A DNA stretch of 64,000 bases from Neobacillus sp. SuZ13. GTDB taxonomy: Bacteria; Bacillota; Bacilli; Bacillales; Cytobacillaceae. Below are positions 60,159 to 64,000 of this stretch, in pieces. A program made the position numbers and the translations under genes. The DNA lies in NCBI RefSeq assembly GCF_030123365.1, contig NZ_CP126107.1, positions 853,501 through 917,500 of the forward strand, given 5' to 3'. Under the pieces are notes generated by a model, which was not told where the DNA came from, did not search any database, and saw nothing but the letters and a program-made list of their open reading frames with translations. Position 1 is the first letter of the stretch. The number at the start of each line of letters is the position of its first letter.

Positions 60159-61505
60159 ATGAAATGGAACAAAGTTAAAAAAAGCAAATCTATCATAGCA
60201 GCTATTATCGGACTTTTTATTATCTTCATACCCATTGTTGGTTCAACCGTTTCTGCCCAAGAAAATGCAGATACATTCAACTGGACCAGAGAAAATGTTA
60301 GCAATCTAACAATCAATGATAAAAATACAGCCCCGACATTTAATAAAGATGAGCTTGTTAAACTTTCATCAGACTATTATATTTGGGATGCATGGCCATT
60401 GCAGGATTTAAACGGTCATCCCGCTGTAGTAAATGGTTTTAAAATTATTTTCGCCCTATCGGTACAGAAGGATGTCCTTCCTGGAGAACGCCATGATCTA
60501 GCTCAAATTCACTATTTCTATTCAAATGACGGAAAGAGCTGGGAGTCTGGCGGCCCCGTTTTTAAAGCAGGAGAAGCATTGGGGTCCAGGCAATGGGCTG
60601 GCAGTTCCATCGTTAATAAAGATGGGAAATTGCAAATCTTTTACACAGCAACGGGGCAAAAAAATGAAGCCGGGCTAAGCTATGATCAGCGGCTGGCAAC
60701 TGCAACGGCTGATGTTCGTACAACGAACACAGGTGTGTCCTTTAAGAATTGGTCCAAACATCAAATAATTCTTGAGGCCGATGGGAAATACTATCAAACA
60801 AAGGAACAAACAGGGAATGAAGAATCTTCCTATGCATTCCGCGATCCGTATTTTTTCCAGGATCCAAAAACTGGGGAGCAATATCTGTTATTTGAAGCAA
60901 ACACTGCAGGAAAGCTTGCAGACCGTCCATATAATAATGAATTTATTGGTTCGGAGGAATTCCGTCAGAACCATGTAACCCCTGAAAGTTCAAAAGCTTT
61001 TAATGGAAGTATTGGTATTGCCAAAGCAACCAATAAGGATTTATCCAAATTTGAATTGCTGCCGCCTTTATTAGAAGCAAATTATGTGAATGACGAACTG
61101 GAGCGGCCAAGTGTAATAGTAAAAGGAAACAGCTACTATCTTTTTGCAAAAACACACACGGAGAAATTTGCATCCGGTCTTGACGCACCGGAAGGATTAT
61201 ATGGATTTACTTCAGACTCTCTTCTTGGAGGCTATCAACCGTTAAATGATAGTGGGCTTGTCATTGCAAATCCTACGGATAATCCGTATCAAGCGTATTC
61301 TTGGATGGTAATGCCAAATGGCACTGTCACAAGTTTTGTGAATTATGTTAATGTGGACGGTAAAGATATGGATGAGGTTGGCGAGCAATCATCGGAGTAT
61401 CAAATGGAGCATTTCGGTGGAATGCTGGCACCGTCTTTAAAAATATCGATCACACGTGATGAAACCAAGGTTCTTCATGAAAAGCAGCAAGGGGTTTTTA
61501 AATAA
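60159..61505 (+). CDS. Secreted GH68 fructosyltransferase 3
   Basis: 448 residues, signal peptide ending near VSA-QE (residue 33). Triad D77 in WDAWPLQ (Ala where the others have Thr), D229 in FRDP, E315 in LERP. Separated from gene 2 by 169 bases containing an inverted repeat, so its expression may be lower or differently timed. GGGGGA 9 bases ahead of the ATG. With genes 1 and 2 it makes three tandem GH68 paralogues, pointing to duplication followed by divergence in product spectrum. Confidence 0.9.
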   Translation: MKWNKVKKSKSIIAAIIGLFIIFIPIVGSTVSAQENADTFNWTRENVSNLTINDKNTAPTFNKDELVKLSSDYYIWDAWPLQDLNGHPAVVNGFKIIFALSVQKDVLPGERHDLAQIHYFYSNDGKSWESGGPVFKAGEALGSRQWAGSSIVNKDGKLQIFYTATGQKNEAGLSYDQRLATATADVRTTNTGVSFKNWSKHQIILEADGKYYQTKEQTGNEESSYAFRDPYFFQDPKTGEQYLLFEANTAGKLADRPYNNEFIGSEEFRQNHVTPESSKAFNGSIGIAKATNKDLSKFELLPPLLEANYVNDELERPSVIVKGNSYYLFAKTHTEKFASGLDAPEGLYGFTSDSLLGGYQPLNDSGLVIANPTDNPYQAYSWMVMPNGTVTSFVNYVNVDGKDMDEVGEQSSEYQMEHFGGMLAPSLKISITRDETKVLHEKQQGVFK

Positions 61506-61514
61506 GATACAGTT

Positions 61515-61543
61515 GTGGCGTTCAGTTTTCTGCTGAACGCCAC
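61515..61543 (+). terminator. Stem-loop after GH68 gene 3
   Basis: Perfect 11-bp arms GTGGCGTTCAG and complement (61515-61525, 61533-61543), loop of 7. No T-run follows, so read-through into the PTS gene is likely. Confidence 0.55.
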
Positions 61544-61638
61544 TGTGCATTATGAAAACATTTGTCATTATTTACCTGAAAGGCAATCTACTTCATGATG
61601 TGAAACATACAATTCAATTCATAAATTCAAGGTGGAAG

Positions 61639-63039
61639 ATGAACATTCAAGACGAGCGGAAAGAAGCAAATGATTTTGTGCAAGAATTAATACCGCTATT
61701 AGGCGGGAAAGAAAATATTATGAATATGACCCATTGCACGACTCGTTTGCGTTTTGAACTTTTAGATGAAAGCAAGGTTAATAAAGTTGGAATCGATAAA
61801 CTGAACGGTGTATATGGAACCTTTTCCCGAATGGGACTTTTCCAAATTATTTTAGGTCCCGGGCTTGTCAATAAAGTTTACAGGGCCTTAATTGAAACAA
61901 AACTGACTCCTGTTAGCGGAATCTCTCCTGCAGAACCGCCAAAGGTGAGAATGAATCCTTTTATTGGATTTGCGAGGACCTTATCCAATATTTTTGTTCC
62001 GATTATTCCAGCTATTGTTGCCAGTGGTTTACTAATGGGACTGATCGGAATGATCAAGGTGTTTCAGTGGGCACCGCCTGAAAGCTCATTAATGCGAATG
62101 CTTGATATCTTTTCAAGTGCCGCCTTTATTATTTTGCCGATATTGATTGGTTTTAGTGCTGCCAAGGAATTTGGTGGCAATCCTATCCTGGGTGCAGTGA
62201 TAGGCGGGATATTAACTCACCCTTCGCTATTAAATCCTGCCGAGCTTGGATATAAAGTACCGGAATATATCGAGGTCCTGGGAGTTGATATTCCTTTAAT
62301 AGGGTATCAGGGAACAGTGATACCAATCTTACTTTCTGTCTTTTTTATGAGTAAGCTCGAAGTGCGCCTGAGGAAAATAATACCGAGTTCATTGGATTTG
62401 TTCTTAATCCCATTTCTATTGATTATTTCGATTGGTTTTATCTCACTTTTAATTATTGGCCCGATCTCATTATTCATCGGTGACATGATGACCAATACGT
62501 TTGAGCTTATTTATAAATCTGGGGGAGTTATAGCCGGATTTTTATTTGGCGGCTGTTATTCTCTCATTGTGGTAACGGGGCTGCATCATACTTTACATGC
62601 AGTTGAAATGGAATTGCTTGCAAATCCAAAGATAGGTGTTAACTTTTTGTTGCCAATCTGGTCCATGGCCAACATGGCCCAAGGAGGAGCGGGGTTAGCC
62701 GTATTTTTTAAAACAAAGAATGAGAGACTGAAAAAAATTGCTATCCCTTCAGCTTTCTCAGCATTTTTAGGCATTATTGAGCCGGTTATGTTTGGGATGA
62801 ATATCAGATTGTTCCGACCATTTATAGGTGCAGCCATAGGCGGTGCTTTTGGAGGGGCGTATGTAGTTCTTACTCATGTAGTAGCAAACTCTTATGGCTT
62901 AACAGGAATTCCCATGATCGCTATTGTAGCCCCAATAGGGATTTCGAATTTAATGCATTACCTTATTGGTCTTGGAATCTCTGTCGTAGCCGCGTTCATA
63001 GCCACTTTCATTCTGTGGGTGAAGGAAGAAACCGAGTAG
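61639..63039 (+). CDS. Sucrose-type PTS EIIBC permease
   Basis: 466 residues, close to B. subtilis SacP (461). EIIB domain at 1-90 with phospho-cysteine C33 in THCTTRLRF, then the EIIC membrane domain (about 105-466) with the GXXE-type IIEPVMFGMN and the HHTLHAVEMELL loop of the glucose/sucrose superfamily. Imports sucrose as sucrose-6-phosphate and would phosphorylate, and so inhibit, the antiterminator encoded next when sugar is absent. No EIIA domain; it would borrow one. The ATG at 61639 follows AAGGTGG; the longer reading starts inside non-conserved sequence. No sucrose-6-phosphate hydrolase is directly adjacent. Confidence 0.9.
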   Translation: MNIQDERKEANDFVQELIPLLGGKENIMNMTHCTTRLRFELLDESKVNKVGIDKLNGVYGTFSRMGLFQIILGPGLVNKVYRALIETKLTPVSGISPAEPPKVRMNPFIGFARTLSNIFVPIIPAIVASGLLMGLIGMIKVFQWAPPESSLMRMLDIFSSAAFIILPILIGFSAAKEFGGNPILGAVIGGILTHPSLLNPAELGYKVPEYIEVLGVDIPLIGYQGTVIPILLSVFFMSKLEVRLRKIIPSSLDLFLIPFLLIISIGFISLLIIGPISLFIGDMMTNTFELIYKSGGVIAGFLFGGCYSLIVVTGLHHTLHAVEMELLANPKIGVNFLLPIWSMANMAQGGAGLAVFFKTKNERLKKIAIPSAFSAFLGIIEPVMFGMNIRLFRPFIGAAIGGAFGGAYVVLTHVVANSYGLTGIPMIAIVAPIGISNLMHYLIGLGISVVAAFIATFILWVKEETE

Positions 63040-63087
63040 TCTTGATTTTTCAGTTAATGCAAGAGCAAAAGAGGGAAGGTGAAAGAA

Positions 63088-63948
63088 ATGAGAATTAAAA
63101 AAATCCTAAATAATAGTGCGGTTGTAGTGAAAGACATCGACGGAGAAAAGATCGTGATGGGCGAAGGAATAGGATTCCAGAAACGAAAGAATGATCCTGT
63201 AAATCAAGCTAAAATTGATAAAGTGTTTGTTATGAGGGATGCAAATGAGCATAAAAAATTCGAAGAAATACTGCAATTATTGCCAGAGGAACATATACAA
63301 CTAGCAGAAGAGATTATCTCTTATGCGGAAAGGGAATTGGGCGTTACGGTAAATGAACATATCCATGTCGCTTTTTCGGATCACCTATCGTTTGCCATTG
63401 AGCGATTAACAAATGGCATTGCCATTAAAAATGCCCTGCTGGAGCAAATTAAAATTCTTTATGTAAAGGAATTTCAAATCGGACTTTGGGCAAAGGAGTT
63501 AATAAAAGAGAAACTCGGAGTAGAAATTCCTGAAGATGAAGTAGGCAATATTGCGATGCATATTCATACGGCCAGGATGAATAGAGGAGATATGCAGGAA
63601 ACGATAGACATTACTACAACGATTCAGGAAATTACGAGAATCATTGAAAGTTGTTTAAATATCAATATTGTGGAAGATACGATGTCCTATGAACGATTAA
63701 TTACTCATTTGCGCTTTTCGCTCAAAAGCCTATTAGCAAATGGGACGAACCATGACTATGATGAAAAAATGGCTTCGATGATCAAGGAAAATTTTAAAGT
63801 GACATATGCCTGTGCACAAGAGGTTGGCCAATTTTTGGAAGGGAAATACCGGATAAAATATCCTGATGCAGAGTTAATGTATATTTCCATGCATATTCAA
63901 AGATTCTATAATCGAGCTTTATGCGGAAACAACAGATGTGAAAGCTGA
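63088..63948 (+). CDS. BglG-family antiterminator, SacT/SacY-like
   Basis: 286 residues. RNA-binding domain 1-55, PRD1 with H99 (FSDHLSF) and H158 (NIAMHI), PRD2 with H207 (LITHLRF) and H269 (YISMHI). Longer than SacT/SacY by a C-terminal tail with two cysteines (ALCGNNRCES). Located directly after a sucrose-type EIIBC, as SacY is after SacX, so the PTS protein is the likely negative regulator through PRD1. Its probable targets are RAT 2 and RAT 3. The ATG at 63088 is preferred over the GTG at 63079, which sits in the ribosome site. Confidence 0.9.
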   Translation: MRIKKILNNSAVVVKDIDGEKIVMGEGIGFQKRKNDPVNQAKIDKVFVMRDANEHKKFEEILQLLPEEHIQLAEEIISYAERELGVTVNEHIHVAFSDHLSFAIERLTNGIAIKNALLEQIKILYVKEFQIGLWAKELIKEKLGVEIPEDEVGNIAMHIHTARMNRGDMQETIDITTTIQEITRIIESCLNINIVEDTMSYERLITHLRFSLKSLLANGTNHDYDEKMASMIKENFKVTYACAQEVGQFLEGKYRIKYPDAELMYISMHIQRFYNRALCGNNRCES

Positions 63949-64000
63949 TGTCAATACCAAGTCGCTTTTCTTAACTTTCAGCAAAAAAGGTCTGCCATGA

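Noticed and set aside
57291..61505. Naming one of the GH68 genes sacB.
   Set aside because: Sequence blocks match Gram-negative-type levansucrases more than B. subtilis SacB, and linkage type is unknown, so no symbol was assigned.

Overview
The window looks like the chromosome of a low-GC Gram-positive spore-former of the Bacillaceae (Bacillus/Neobacillus-like). The signs are strong AGGAGG-type ribosome binding sites, frequent GTG/TTG starts, a gntRKPZ gluconate operon in B. subtilis order, LicT/SacT-type antiterminators with RAT sites, YesMN/LplBC-type sugar systems, an M4 bacillolysin and a KinD-like orphan kinase. No rRNA, tRNA, CRISPR array, prophage or transposase gene was seen.

Layout. 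1-3.7 kb: end of a sulfate ABC transporter operon (sbp-cysT-cysW-cysA). 3.7-4.6 kb: a HIT protein and a small membrane protein. 4.6-10 kb: a GC-rich dispersed repeat, then gntZ, gntP, gntK and gntR on the minus strand, with a GntR operator on the -10 box and a cre-like site on the -35 box. 10-16.4 kb: mostly monocistronic genes (membrane proteins, three alpha/beta-hydrolase-fold proteins, a tandem GNAT protein). 16.7-18.2 kb: an MFS exporter behind a leader-peptide attenuator. 18.2-22.2 kb: a sensor kinase, a secreted M4 protease and a 160-bp tandem duplication. 22.5-33.6 kb: small housekeeping and stress genes. These include an ArsR-SRPBCC operon divergent from an MBL-TetR pair, both with paired operators; a GrpE-like/TPR pair; a LicT-type antiterminator with its own RAT/terminator; a 21-bp-period repeat; and a truncated hemoglobin with an FNR-like box.

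33.6-64 kb is a large carbohydrate island, mostly for fructans. A family-1 sugar ABC operon (minus) is divergent from a YesM/YesN two-component pair. Next comes a LacI-type repressor with operators at its own promoter and three more downstream, produced by tandem triplication of the gene's 3' end. Then follow an LplB/LplC/LipO-type ABC importer, a fructokinase, an intracellular GH32 fructosidase, a YesL-like protein and a 1788-residue secreted protein carrying two GH32 modules. A further exported LamG-GH32 enzyme and three tandem secreted GH68 fructosyltransferases come next, then a sucrose-type PTS EIIBC and a SacT/SacY-type antiterminator.

How it fits together: sucrose can be polymerised outside the cell by the GH68 enzymes. 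The secreted GH32 enzymes can cut levan or inulin. The products can enter through the ABC importer (hydrolysed inside, fructose phosphorylated by the kinase), and sucrose through the PTS. Two control layers are visible: the LacI-type repressor over the ABC/GH32 half, and RAT antitermination, closely resembling the B. subtilis sacB leader, over the second exported GH32 gene and the GH68 genes. The PTS-antiterminator pair at the end supplies the likely sensor.
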